This document shows, in pieces, positions 12,101 to 22,484 of a stretch of 64,000 nucleotides of DNA. This stretch comes from Rhyacichthys aspro. Lineage: Eukaryota > Chordata > Actinopteri > Gobiiformes > Rhyacichthyidae. Where the stretch lies: NCBI GenBank assembly GCA_036850595.1, contig CM072149.1, forward strand, positions 1,464,001 through 1,528,000, in the 5' to 3' direction. Numbering within the stretch: position 1 is the first letter of the stretch; each line of letters starts with the position of its first letter. Under the pieces are notes generated by a model that worked only from the letters and a program-made list of their open reading frames with translations, was not told the origin of the DNA and did not search any database. The translations under genes and the position numbers were made by a program.

Positions 12101-15100
12101 CAAACCTGGAGAATAAGTTTCAGTGTGTGTTTGAGGGCATCGCTAAAGCAGGGAACCCCACTCTCCTGAACCAGATCTACACAGAGGTGTACATCACAGA
12201 GGGAGGGGCTTCAGAGGTCAACGAGGAACATGAGGTCAGACAGATCGAGACCGCCTGCAGGAAATCCCACAGACCAGAGAGAGCAATCAAACTGGAAGAC
12301 ATCTTTAAAGGGACTGCTGAGAGACTAGAACTAGTCAGAACAGTGCTGACAAAGGGAGTGGCTGGCATCGGGAAAACAGTGCTGACTCAGAAATTCAGTG
12401 TGGACTGGGCAAGAGGCCAGTCCAACCAGGACATCCAGCTGCTGTTCCCATTTACTTTCAGAGAGCTCAATGTGCTCAGAGACAGACAGTTCAGTCTGGT
12501 GGGACTGCTGCACCACTTCTTCAGTGAAACCAGAAAAGCAGGTCTCTACAACTTTAAAGACCTCCAACTACTCTTCATCTTTGACGGTCTGGACGAGTGC
12601 AGATTATCTCTGGACTTCACCCAAACCCAGGCCCTGACAGATGCAGAAGAGTCCACCTCAGTGGACGTCCTGTTGGTAAACCTCATCAGAGGAACCCTGC
12701 TTCCCTCTGCTCGCATTTGGATAACCACAAGACCTGCAGCTGCCAGTCAGATCCCAGCTGAGTGCGTCTCCATGGTGACAGAGGTGCGAGGGTTCACTGA
12801 CGAACAGAAGGATGAATACTTCAGAAAGAGGTTCAGCGATAAGGCCCAGGCCAATGCCATTATCTCCCATATCAAGAAGTGCAGAAGTCTGTACATCATG
12901 TGCCACCTCCCGGTCTTCTGCTGGATCACTGCCACCGTCCTGCACCATGTGATGGAGACCAGAGCCAGGGACCAGGTGCCCCACACCCTCACAGAGATGT
13001 ACATTCACTTCCTGGTGGTCCAGACCAAAATGAAGAGCCTCAAGTACGACGGACAGTCCGAGATCGATCCACACTGGAGTCCAGAGACCAGGAAGATGGT
13101 GGAGTCTCTGGGAAAACTGGCCTTTGAGCAGCTGCAGAAAGGAAACCTGATCTTCTATGAGTCAGACCTGAGCGAGTGTGGCCTGGACGCCACAGCATCC
13201 TCAGTGTACTCTGGAGTGTTCACACAGGTCTTCAGAGAGGAGTCAGGTCTGTACCAGGACAAGGTCTTCTGCTTTGTCCATCTGAGTGTCCAGGAGTTTC
13301 TGGCTGCTCTTCACGTGCACCAGACCTTCGTCAATACTGGGTTCAACCTGCTCTCTGAGGAACAAACCGTATCCCTACGGTCAATGTTTTTTGGCATTAA
13401 AAATTCAGCAGAGTTCTACCAGATTGCTGTGGACAGAGCCTTAAGGAGTCCAACTGGACATCTAGACCTGTTCATACGCTTCTTATTGGGTTTGTCCCTG
13501 CCGACCAATCAGAGCCTTCTACGAGGTTTGCTGAAACGAACAGGCAATAGTGTTAAATCACATCAGAAAACAGCTGACTACATCAAGAAAATGATCAGTG
13601 AGAATCCGTCTGCAGAAAGAAGCATCAGTCTGTTCCATTGTCTGAATGAACTGAACGACCGTTCACTGGTGGAGCAGATCCAACAGTATCTGAATTCAGG
13701 ATGTCTGTCCAAAGACGGATTGTCTCCTGCTCAGTGGTCAGCTCTGGTCTTCATCTTACTGTCATCAGAAGATCTGGATGTGTTTGACCTGAAGAAATAT
13801 TCTCCTTCTGATGAGGCTCTGCTGAGGCTGCTGCCAGTGGTTAAGGCCTCCAACAAAGCTCTGTGAGTGTTGTCAGTTTTATTTGATATTATTAATTGTA
13901 ATTGTCTATACATAACTAACCATTCCTCTCCAGGTTAAGTGGCTGTGACCTATCAGAGAGAAGCTGTGAGGCCCTGTCCTCAGTGCTTAGCTCCAAGTCC
14001 TGTTGTCTAAGAGAGCTGGACCTCAGCGACAACAACTTGAAGGACTCTGGGCTGAAGAAGTTGTGTGTTGGACTGAACAGTCCAAACTGCAAACTGGAAC
14101 AACTCAAGTAAGAATGTGTTCATAACATATCGTCCTCTACATTTGTTTCTTCTAATATTTATCCTTGGAAATATTTAAAGCTTTTAAAATGGCACACAAA
14201 CTTAACTCTAATGAATAAACCTGCCTAATCAGTGTTTAGATGAACCAAGCAAGGGCAGGAGCTGATACCTTTTTGTTCTACTTTCCCCTGTGCCACAGAG
14301 ATTGTAGTATGATATATTTAGATTGATAGGCGCATGGTGTGGCTAACATATATCTATCTGTGTGAAATGTCTGTATTTGCAGATTGTCAGGTTGTCTGAT
14401 CTCAGAAGAGGGCTGTCTGTCTCTGGCCTCAGCTCTGAGATCCAACCCCTTCCACCTGAGACTTCTAGACCTGAGCTACAACCATCCAGGCCCAACAGGA
14501 GTAAAGCAGCTGGCTGCTCTACAGAAGGACCCCCACTGCAGACTGGACACTCTCATGTACGCACAGCTCTCACTTGATATAATCTTTCTGATCATAATGT
14601 AAAAAAATAAAAACATAATGTAGTAAATGTATCCATGTTTTTTTTTCAGACTGAAACCTGCTGGAGGCCAATGGTTGAGACCACTGATAAAATGTAAGAT
14701 ATAGAAGATCAGAAACATATATTTTTCTGCGCATGTTGTTTCTTTATTGTATTGAATGTGGATAAAAACAAGCTAGTGATGGAGTTGGCGCAGCCTGCCC
14801 ATGGTATGATAATGAGATTAGTTCAAGTCTTACAGTTAAAGACACATCAAAAGGTTCAAATGAATAAAGGGTAATGGGTTGTTAGCATGCAACAGTGAAA
14901 TTTTTTTTGCATTGGATAGTGCGGTGTGTTTTTAAAAGACGTATTGTGTTGTTTCTCCATCAGATTTCTGTCAACTCACGCTGGATTCAAACACAGCAAA
15001 CCGGTTCCTGCTTCTTTCCAACAACGACAAGAAGGTGACACATGTGAAGAAGAAGCAGCCGTATTCTGATCATCAGGACAGATTTGACTCCTGTCCTCAG

Positions 15101-15523
15101 CTGCTGTCCTCCACTGGTCTGACTGGTCGCTCTTACTGGGAGGTGGAGTGGACCGGAGCGGTTCATATAGCGGTGGCTTACAGAGGAATCAGACGGAAAG
15201 GAAACAGTTCTGTCTGTGGTTTTGGACTCAACAACCAGTCCTGGAGTCTGAGCTGCTCTAAAGGTTCTTACACCGTCAGCCATGACGGTAAGAAAACAGT
15301 GCTGGGATACTCGTCGTCCTCTTCTGGGAGAGCGGCGGTGTGTGTGGACTTTACGGCCGGCTCGCTGTCCTTTTATGCAGTGTCCTGTGATGAACTCATC
15401 CTGCTCCACACTTTCTATTCCACATTTACTCAGCCCCTGTTCCCCGGGTTTCAGCTCTTGTTTGGCTCCTCGGTGACTCTGTGTGATCTGTTGAACCAAG
15501 AGAGTAGACCGACAGAAGAATAA
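9191..15523 (+). CDS. FISNA-NACHT-LRR-B30.2 protein (NLRC3-like, teleost NLR-C family)
   Basis: Cytosolic NOD-like receptor of the large fish-specific NLR family, presumed innate immune sensor or regulator. Thirteen exons join in frame: 9191-9234, 9309-9395, 9765-9830, 9939-10028, 10116-10205, 10312-10425, 11626-11698, 11785-11989, 12062-13862, 13934-14107, 14383-14556, 14650-14693 and 14964-15523. The total is 3522 bases, 1173 residues, with no stop or frameshift. The start is the ATG giving MDPSSKTTV, which alone keeps phase with exon 2. Order: short repeated N-terminal exons (residues 15-164), FISNA (about 189-345), NACHT with P-loop GVAGIGKT at 355-362 and Walker B LFIFDGLDE around 427-435, two LRR exons, and a C-terminal PRY-SPRY (988-1173). 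No CARD or PYD is seen at the N-terminus. The LRR region is short for the family. The exact family member cannot be named. Confidence 0.92.
9309..10425 (+). repeat. Tandem array of in-phase N-terminal NLR exons
   Basis: Five consecutive exons (87, 66, 90, 90 and 114 bases) encode variants of one peptide, with core SLKSDASKDYFIDFK. All are bounded by phase-2 introns, so any number can be added or lost without a frameshift. The second to fourth also share intron sequence: the stretch following each donor (gtttgtgaatatt, then taagaattcac) recurs three times. Whole exon-intron units of about 175-195 bases have therefore duplicated in tandem. The last unit carries a longer tail (QSHLSLKK) leading into the FISNA exons. 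Confidence 0.9.
10770..11060. mobile_element. DNA-transposon-like relic in NLR intron 6
   Basis: The sequence resembles a widespread fish repeat recognised by phrases such as ATTGATCAGGCATAACA, CTGGCACCAAGATGTTAGCA and GGGGCCTCCATGGATCGGAC. No intact ORF or complete ends are visible. The class is from memory of similar repeats and is uncertain. Confidence 0.4.
11074..11492 (+). mobile_element. hAT-type MITE (CAGGGTTC family), copy A, in NLR intron
   Basis: It starts CAGGGTTCCCACGGGTGC and ends GGTGTAAGAACCCTG, so the termini are inverted CAGGGTTC repeats. The interior is full of TGCTTGAAA motifs on both sides of an unrelated middle. A second copy lies at 51366-51756. A clean 8-bp target duplication is not evident. 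No transposase is encoded. Confidence 0.75.
12062..13862 (+). CDS. NLR large exon: FISNA end, NACHT and winged-helix region
   Basis: Exon 9 of the NLR gene, 1801 bases and open throughout. It contains the P-loop GVAGIGKT, the Walker B/D-x-D-E-type motif FDGLDECR, the conserved PFTFRELN and the sensor-like ARIWITTRPAA. The later motif FVHLSVQEFLAAL is typical of the NLR winged-helix/superhelical part. It ends at a GTGAGT donor after the codons for SNKA, the usual junction to the first LRR exon. Confidence 0.93.
13934..14556 (+). CDS. NLR leucine-rich repeat exons (two of 174 bases)
   Basis: Exons 13934-14107 and 14383-14556 are each 174 bases, the standard length for one ribonuclease-inhibitor-type LRR pair in fish NLRs. 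The first encodes LSGCDLSERSCEALSSVL and the second LSGCLISEEGCLSLASAL. Both start and end in the same phase. Most relatives carry more such exons, so this LRR fan is short. Confidence 0.9.
14964..15523 (+). CDS. NLR terminal exon: PRY-SPRY (B30.2) domain
   Basis: The last exon encodes a PRY start (LTLDSNTANRFLLLSN) followed by SPRY landmarks: LTGRSYWEVEW, the GFGLNNQSWSL block, VCVDFTAGSLSFYAV and PLFPGFQLLFGS. It ends at TAA. B30.2 domains bind peptide ligands in TRIM and fish NLR proteins; the ligand here is unknown. Confidence 0.92.
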
Positions 15524-15929
15524 TATGTGCAAAATACTGAAGTAGAAGCTCATGCATGACTATAATGACTGCTCCTACCTCCTGACTTCATTTGGAGGGG
15601 CAATTCTGGCGGACGAGACGCTTTATCTTAATCAAGTTGTAGTATTTTGTGGTTTCCTAAAAAATAATGCCTGTTAAGTTCTAAGTTCTTTATTTATGAG
15701 AGTAAACAGTAAAGGTAGATTAAAAGGATTTATATTTATCAATGAGATCCAGAAATTACTGTATGTACAATATAAATTTGGTGACACATAAAACTGATAC
15801 ACATATGATACATATCTGGATATTATGTTTGAATTGTTGTTTTATTGTTTCTTTAGTTTGAATATAAAATTCAAACGATAAGGTATAATCCTTTGGAAGC
15901 ACCACTGATTCTGCAGAAGGCACTCATGG
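15524..15929. other. 3' flank of the NLR gene
   Basis: This contains the NLR 3' untranslated region, whose end is not clear. I see no other gene. Confidence 0.5.
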
Positions 15930-16776
15930 ATTTGATGGATTTTGCTGCAAAGATAAATAAAACCAGTTCAAATCCGACTAAAACCTGTTCAAATTCAACT
16001 AAAACCTGTTCAAATTCAACTAAAACCTGTTGAAATCCAACTAAAACCTGTGCAATATTGACTAAAACCTGTCCTGTTCAATTCTGACTAAAACCTGTTC
16101 AAATCCTATTAAAATCAATTCAAATCCATCTAAAACCTGTTCAAATCCATCTAAAACCTGTTCAAATCTGACTTAAAACTGCTCAAGTCCAAGTAAAACC
16201 TGGTCAAATCCATCTAAAACCTGTTCAAATCCAATTAAAACCAATTCAAATCCATCTAAAACCTGTTCAAATCCAATTAAAACCAATTCAATCCATCTAA
16301 AACCTCTTCAAATCTGACTTAAAACTGCTCAAGTCCAAGTAAAACCTGGTCAAATCCATCTAAAACCTGTTCAAATCCAATTAAAACCAATTCAAATCCA
16401 TCTAAAACCTGTTCAAATCTGACTTAAAATTGCTCAAGTCCAACTAAAACCTGGTCAAATCCATCTAAAATCTGTTCAAATCCAATTAAAACCAATTCAA
16501 ATCCATCTAAAACCTGTTCAAATCTGACTTAAAACTGCTCAAGTCCAACTAAAACCTGGTCAAATCCATCTAAAACCTGTTCAAATCCAACCACAAACAG
16601 TTTCCCTAAAAGGAGGAAATTAATGTTAAAAGATAACTTATGTAAGACTCAAATGAAGATGAATTCTCACATTCAAAATTTAATAAAAGCTTCCAAATGT
16701 CACCATCTTTAGCCCCTGAAAGGATTCTTATCATTAACGATCGTGGTACCTCACCATTTTGAGTTTGACACCACTT
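15930..16776 (+). mobile_element. Minisatellite-bearing hAT-like element, copy in NLR 3' flank
   Basis: A head segment (GCTGCAAAGATAAATAAAAC) leads into an array of about 21-bp units, core AAAACCTGTTCAAATCCA, from about 15955 to 16605. The family tail follows (GGAGGAAATTAATGTTAAAAG, AATAAAAGCTTCCAAATGTC) and a right end TTTTGAGTTTGACACCACTT. The left terminal repeat is missing. Some units are degenerate (GACTTAAAACTGCTCAAGTC), giving a longer repeating pattern inside the array. Confidence 0.75.
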
Positions 16777-17770
16777 CTCTAGGCTTTCTGCCAGAAGCAC
16801 TTACCTTAGATTTGCAATATATTGTGCCGTAGCGAACATTTATCTAATGAGCTACAAGCCTGGTCTCGGTAATACACTGCATATCCAAGTATCCACAGGT
16901 TATTTTTGCCCCAGAAAAGGTGGTCCTTCTGCCTTTTTCAGGTCACCTTAGTTTACTTGCTTTGGGCTTTTCTAAAAGGGTTTTGTCGAGGTTTGTAGGG
17001 GGCTTATTTTTAAGAATATCCATTGGAGGAATAGTGAAACCTTTTGACTTGAATTTGAATGAGTTAAGTGATGAGTCAACCCTCAGCCAAGCGGGCCTCA
17101 CTGACCGGTTGCCGTAGTGACAAGACCTGTCTCTGTGTGGGCCATTTGAGGACGCCGTCTCCAGGGAGAGCCACACAGAGGGAGACACAACAGAGGACAG
17201 GCTCCAACAGAACTACTGTGACTCTGCATTCAAACCGAGAACAACCGGCACACAAAAATCTAACTAAAAATCTGTCGCACAAAATTGTACAAGAGATCAG
17301 ATCTAAGGTAATCAAAGGTGCCTTTTATAAACGACAGATTTGTTTTAAAAGAATTGTGTCCCAACCAGAAGAGTATGATTGACAACAGACCCAACCTCAA
17401 AGCCTAAAACAGTGGAATACATTGCTTTATCTCACGACAGGCGTCACTAATTCGAGCTGAATGGTGACTAATGCGTTGTATTACAGACAAATAACCAGAG
17501 CACTGCTTACTGTTGTGTATTTAGCTCTAAATACAAATCAAACTGCTCTTTTTTGTGTAATACTGTCAGTGACACCTGGAAAATGTAAGGACCTCATCAA
17601 ATTTGATCATTTTTGTTGTATTTGTTGTTGTAAATATATTTTTTACTATTTTTAATGGATACTACCTATGAGACCTATGAGGAAGGAGTGTCTATTGTGT
17701 AAATCAGCTGGTTCCAGAAACACAAGGAGCTGCTTTTTGTTAAGGATTTTAATCGGAAAGGTGAACCGTG
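16777..17770. other. Intergenic, no gene supported
   Basis: A GC-richer patch at about 17060-17310 has a donor-like AAG/GTAATC at 17307 and could be an untranslated exon of something, but there is no acceptor, promoter or coding signal to support it. Nothing else is recognised. Confidence 0.5.
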
Positions 17771-19278
17771 ACAAATTTGAGTCTTACCAAACATTTAATT
17801 TCCTCCATTTAAGGAAACTGGTTTTATTTGGATTTTAACAGGTTTTAGATGGATTTGAATTGGTTTTATTTGTATTTGAGCAGATTTTATTTGTATTTGA
17901 ACAGGTTTTAGATGGTTTTTGAAAAGGTGTCATTTGGATTTGAACAGGTTTTAGATGGTTTTGAAACAGTTTCATTTGGATTTGAGCAGATTTTATTTGG
18001 ATTTGAACAGGTTTTAGATGGTTTTGAAAAGGTGTCATTTGGATTTGAACAGGTTTTAGATGGTTTTGAAACAGTTTCATTTGGATTTGAGCAGATTTTA
18101 TTTGGATTTGAACAGGTTTTAGATGGTTTTGAAAAGGTGTCATTTGGATTTTAAACAGGTTTTAGATGGTTTTGAAAAGGTGTCATTTGTATTTGAACAG
18201 GTTTTAGATGGTTTTGAAAAGGTTTCATTTGGATTTGAACAGGTTTTAGATGGTTTTGAAAAGGTTTCATTTGGATTTGAACAGGTTTTAGATGGTTTTG
18301 AAACAGTTTCATTTGGATTTGAACAGATTTTATTTGTATTTGAATAGGTTTTAGATGGTTTTGAAAAGGTGTCATTTGGATTTGAACAGGTTTTAGATGG
18401 TTTTGAAACAGTTTCATTTGGATTTGAGCAGATTTTATTTGGATTTGAACAGGTTTTAGATGGTTTTGAAAAGGTGTCATTTGGATTTGAACAGGTTTTA
18501 GATGGTTTTGAAACAGTTTCATTTGGATTTGAGCAGATTTTATTTGGATTTGAACAGGTTTTAGATGGTTTTGAAAAGGTGTCATTTGGATTTTAAACAG
18601 GTTTTAGATGGTTTTGAAAATGTGTCATTTGTATTTGAACAGGTTTTAGATGGTTTTGAAAAGGTTTCATTTGGATTTGAACAGGTTTTAGATGGTTTTG
18701 AAAAGGTGTCATTTGGATTTGAACAGGTTTTAGATGGTTTTGAAACAGTTTCATTTGGATTTGAGCAGATTTTATTTGGATTTGAACAGGTTTTAGATGG
18801 TTTTGAAAAGGTTTCATTTGGATTTGAACAGGTTTTAGATGGTTTTGAAACAGTTTCACTTGGATTTGAGCAGATTTTATTTGTATTTGAAAAGGTTTTA
18901 GATGGTTTTGAAAAGGTGTCATTTGGATTTGAACAGGTTTTAGATGGTTTTGAAAAGGTGTCATTTGGGTTTGAACAGGTTTTCGATGGTTTTGAAAAGG
19001 TGTCATTTGGATTTGAACAGGTTTTCGATGGTTTTGAAAAGGTGTCATTTGGATTTGAACAGGTTTTGAATGGATTTGAGCAGATTATATATATCTTAGT
19101 CCCAAAAACTCTTAACATTTCATAAACAAATCAAATTACTCTGATTCAAATCCATCCAAAACCTGTTCAAATCCAGTTAAAACCTAGTGCCAAAAATATG
19201 AACTACTAAATGCATTGGAGGGCCACATCAAACATAGCAAAGAACCGCATTTGGCCCTTGGACCTTGAGTTTGACATC
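17771..19278 (-). mobile_element. Minisatellite-bearing hAT-like element, expanded copy in reverse orientation
   Basis: Read on the - strand this is the same family as 22850-23264. The - strand left end is at 19278, with the inverted form of TGTCAAACTCAAGG and AAATGCGG. A long array follows, and the post-array block (ATTTAATTTCCTCCATTTAAGG on +) lies at about 17795-17816. The far tail and right terminal repeat are missing on the 17771 side. The array is far longer than in any other copy here. Confidence 0.75.
17826..19088. repeat. Minisatellite of 42- and 63-bp units (21-bp based), about 1.26 kb
   Basis: Units of 42 bases and 63 bases alternate in places as a 105-base higher-order unit. All are multiples of a 21-base ancestral motif of the type TTTTGATGGTTTTGAA / TCATTTGGATTTGAACA. 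Because 21 is divisible by three and the units lack stops, long ORFs of heptad type (FEQVLDG, FEKVSFG) appear on both strands for up to about 186 codons. They have no start context, splice signals or independent support, and I treat them as an artefact of the repeat. Confidence 0.93.
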
Positions 19279-21654
19279 AATAAATCATAGATAAGCAATA
19301 ACATTCAAGATTAATTTGTGACTTAAATGGATTCGTACCAATAAAAACACATAGAGATGCATCAAGTGGGAGGAGTCAGGGCATGTTTCTGTTGAAAAGA
19401 GGATCTGTTGTCAGGATAAGGAGCTTTTGGCACTGGGGCTAAGTGTGTAATTGTATTGATTTGAAAAAATGATTCGAAAATATTACAGAATTCAATTGCA
19501 TTCAGTTTGAATTTTCATATTAAAGCTAAACAAACAAGAAAACAACAAATCAAACATGATATCCAGATATGTATTATGTGTTTTATTTGTCACTATGGTC
19601 GAAATACAGAGACAGTTTCCAAATGTGGTTTATATTACACATACTGTTGTGAATGAAGAACTTATAAACAGTAAATAGGGCATTATTTTTCAGAAAACCA
19701 CAATAACTACTTGATTAAGATAAAAGTTGTGTGCAAAGTCACAAGCGCCTCTTTTGAATGGCATCCGTTGATTTCTAGAATACATCGAACAAGTGTGAAA
19801 TATATCTCATTACAGTCACGCACAAATGAACTGATCTGACGAGGAGAAAGGAGAAAGGAGAAAGGAGAAAGGAGAAAGGAGAAAAGAAAACGACACCTGT
19901 CTGTCTCTAAACAGTTTCAGTTGAAGACAACAATGACTCACTGAGCTGCGGTTGATGTGAGAAGTGTATTTATCCTGAAACAAAGACACTCTTTATCAAA
20001 CTGCTCTGTCCACGTTGCAGACTGGACAGAGGTCACTGGGAACAAGAATTCATTCTGGGAATTCAGCACATTTTCATCTTGGCCTGTAACCTGTCCAACC
20101 ACAGTGCCACAATTTAAAATGTGTTCATTTTAAAAACAATATCTGGAAAAGAAAACAAACAAAACTTAGTGGATGCATATGCGTTATCTAAAGGCCATTG
20201 GTGTAATAGTGTTAAGCTATTCACATAAAGAGATGGCAGATCCGTGTCACCTCACATGGTACAGTTATTATAACCAGTGTTAATTTTGACAACAAATGAC
20301 TAAAATGCAATTTAATTTTAACCATAATTTAATCATCTAATCCTTATTAGATTTAGTGTAGTTTTAGTTGACTGAATATCATAAGAATTTAGTCGACAAT
20401 ATCTAAAATAGATTTAATCACCAAAATATGAAGGGTAATGCATTATAATTTCTACCTAAATGAAATACTACGAACCTGTTATGGCTGGTACTGCGGTCTG
20501 AATATGCAACACACACAGATATCACTCTAGTTATTCCAAACACAAATATATCTTTATTAAAAATTGGGGAAAAAAGATAATCTCAATAATAATAAACTGA
20601 GTAAGAGATGTCTGCTTTCCTGAATAAGAAACATGTTTAACAACAAACTAAATACTGTAAAATTACCTGAAAAATTCTAATTCAATTCATGCATCTATGG
20701 AGTTAATAAGATGACCATCATGACCCTGATAAATCTGCTCACAATTGGAAAATCAATACACTCTGCAGTGGATTAATGCTTTTTAATACTTTCTGAGACA
20801 AATCCTACAAAATATTCACTGATCATTACCAGAACCACTTTACATCCATGAACTATAAAAGACAGTCGCTACAATGAAGGTGACACGCTGTGAAGGGCCA
20901 CTTTTCTAGTTTCAAGTGCGGTTTCTTCAACCTAAACTTACGATCCAGCGTCCTGCATTTGTAACTCAGCGGGAGCAGAGGTGTTTCTACTTCGAGACGG
21001 CACAGAGCACATGTCTGGCCAAGAACAGTAAAAAAAAAAAAGCGACTTCATTAACATGCACAGCCAGCCGCTTCCTCTCAAACAGGCCTTTGTTGGCAAC
21101 AGAAGCTCAAACACAACAAATGGAAGCCAGAACACAGATATACTGCACTGGAGCCATGATGAACGGCTGTGGAGTAAACAGTTAAGCCTGAGTCAGGGCT
21201 AGGACTGGCACTGTCCGCCTGTTGGTTTAGCTCACTCCAGCCTAATTACTCCTAATCACTGCCATGATGTATAGAGGACACCAGCACTGAATTGCATTTC
21301 AATATCATTATTTAACTATCTACTTTTAAGTTGAAAGTAGTTAAAACTCTTTGGATGTCTTCATATTAGCTGAATCTGAAATATATTTAATTTATAGGAA
21401 TATTTGCAAACATTGTGAAATTAAATGTTGTTTTTTTTTTTTGTTTTTTTTTTACCAGGAAGTAAATATATTCTATTCAGAGCCATGTTTGTGATCATTG
21501 TTATACACATCCCGGATGCATGTACAGCACAGTCACATGTTATTAAATGATTCCAGTGACAGTGCAGTGGAGTGAGCAGACATTCTTTAGTGTGATTGGT
21601 CAGTGCTGTGACCGATAGGCTGACACCAGGGTGCAGCCCACCCCCCACATCTGC
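19279..21654. other. Intergenic, no gene supported
   Basis: AT-rich, with a 7-bp microsatellite at 19842-19884. A GC-richer patch at 20916-21190 has weak ORFs on both strands and, on the - strand, a donor-like GTAAGT near 20935, but no second exon to join. Nothing further is recognised. Confidence 0.5.
19842..19884. repeat. (GGAGAAA)n microsatellite
   Basis: About six tandem copies of the 7-mer GGAGAAA, purine-only on the + strand. Confidence 0.9.
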
Positions 21655-21728
21655 CCCGCTATAAAACCCCTGCCCGGTCCTGCCCCACCATCTGCAGCCA
21701 CAGCCCACTCTTCTGCACTGTGCCCGAG
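21655..21728 (+). promoter_or_regulatory. TATA promoter and untranslated first exon of the S100B-like gene
   Basis: A GC-rich stretch contains CTATAAAACCC at 21659-21669, followed by about 50 bases ending CCCGAG and a good donor GTAGGTCAG at 21729. S100 genes typically have a short non-coding first exon, then an intron, then the exon with the start codon, and this layout fits with the ATG at 22485. The acceptor for the next exon is probably the AAG at about 22467. Confidence 0.6.
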
Positions 21729-21933
21729 GTAGGTCAGCATCAGAACAACTCTCATTCATATCACTATCAGTAGTTTATTTAGTATAAAGTTATTTATCTA
21801 TGATTATTTATATTGATTTAACATAATATTTTGCCAGTCTCGCATCTATATGTTTTTAGTGAATTAAATTACCTTGCAGACGTATTAAAATAAGCTAAGA
21901 TTGAATTTTGTCTAATCTCTTCCAACAGTCACA

Positions 21934-22391
21934 TTGTACATTATAAGAAATATAAACCTGATTTAACAGAGCTAAAAACAATTTGGAAAACAACTTGAAG
22001 CAAATTTTTATTCTATACAAATGCCAGCTCTTCAATATGCCTGATAATGACTCTGTGTGGCTTTGTAGTATACTTTAATAGATCTAATACATCAGCAAAT
22101 AAAGATGTGTGGTAACATATAGATTCTAATGTGTCAAAGAAGTTTTTTTTATAGTAAGAACTGTATGTCATCGTAGGAAAGATTAACTGGCCTCAAATAT
22201 ACAGACGTATTTGCTAACATTGTACATATAGAGACTGATTGACAGGTGCGTATTAATAAGCCCCTCCTACACTGTCACATGACTCCTCTTTTCTCATTTT
22301 TGTCGTTCAAAGTCAGAGTCAGGTTATGAACTCCGAAAAAAATGAAATGCTCAATAATCACATAGAATATAATCATATTTAATATAATAGT
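21934..22391. repeat. Direct repeat flanking the S100B-like coding exons, upstream copy
   Basis: About 460 bases, largely identical to 23849-24256. Shared landmarks are AATATAAACCTGATTTAA, CTGATAATGACTCTGTGTGG, ATTAATAAGCCCCTCCTA and CTCCGAAAAAAATGAAATGC. This copy is in intron 1 and ends about 75 bases before the second exon. No protein or terminal inverted repeat is seen. Confidence 0.9.
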
Positions 22392-22484
22392 TTTTGATTT
22401 CCAAGAGCTCCATGAATGTGAAATGGTGAAAATGTGACAATGTGACGCCCTCCATTTTGTATTGAAGGTGAAAGGCGCGTGACA

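Noticed and set aside
12658..13074. 138-codon - strand ORF opposite the NACHT exon
   Set aside because: It is the antisense shadow of the NLR coding exon.
15955..16605. Possible CRISPR-like array, from regularly spaced repeats
   Set aside because: The units are contiguous, degenerate minisatellite repeats without unique spacers, in a vertebrate genome.
17826..19125. Long repetitive ORFs (FEQVLDGFEKVSFG-type on +, NPSKTCSNPNDTFSKP-type on -) as a repeat protein gene
   Set aside because: They arise wherever a stop-free 21-bp-based minisatellite is read. ORFs exist on both strands at once, break at single unit variants, and the same motif sits in transposon copies elsewhere.
20916..21190. Possible exon in a GC-richer patch on either strand
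   Set aside because: ORFs on both strands, a single donor-like site and no partner exon; no family recognised.
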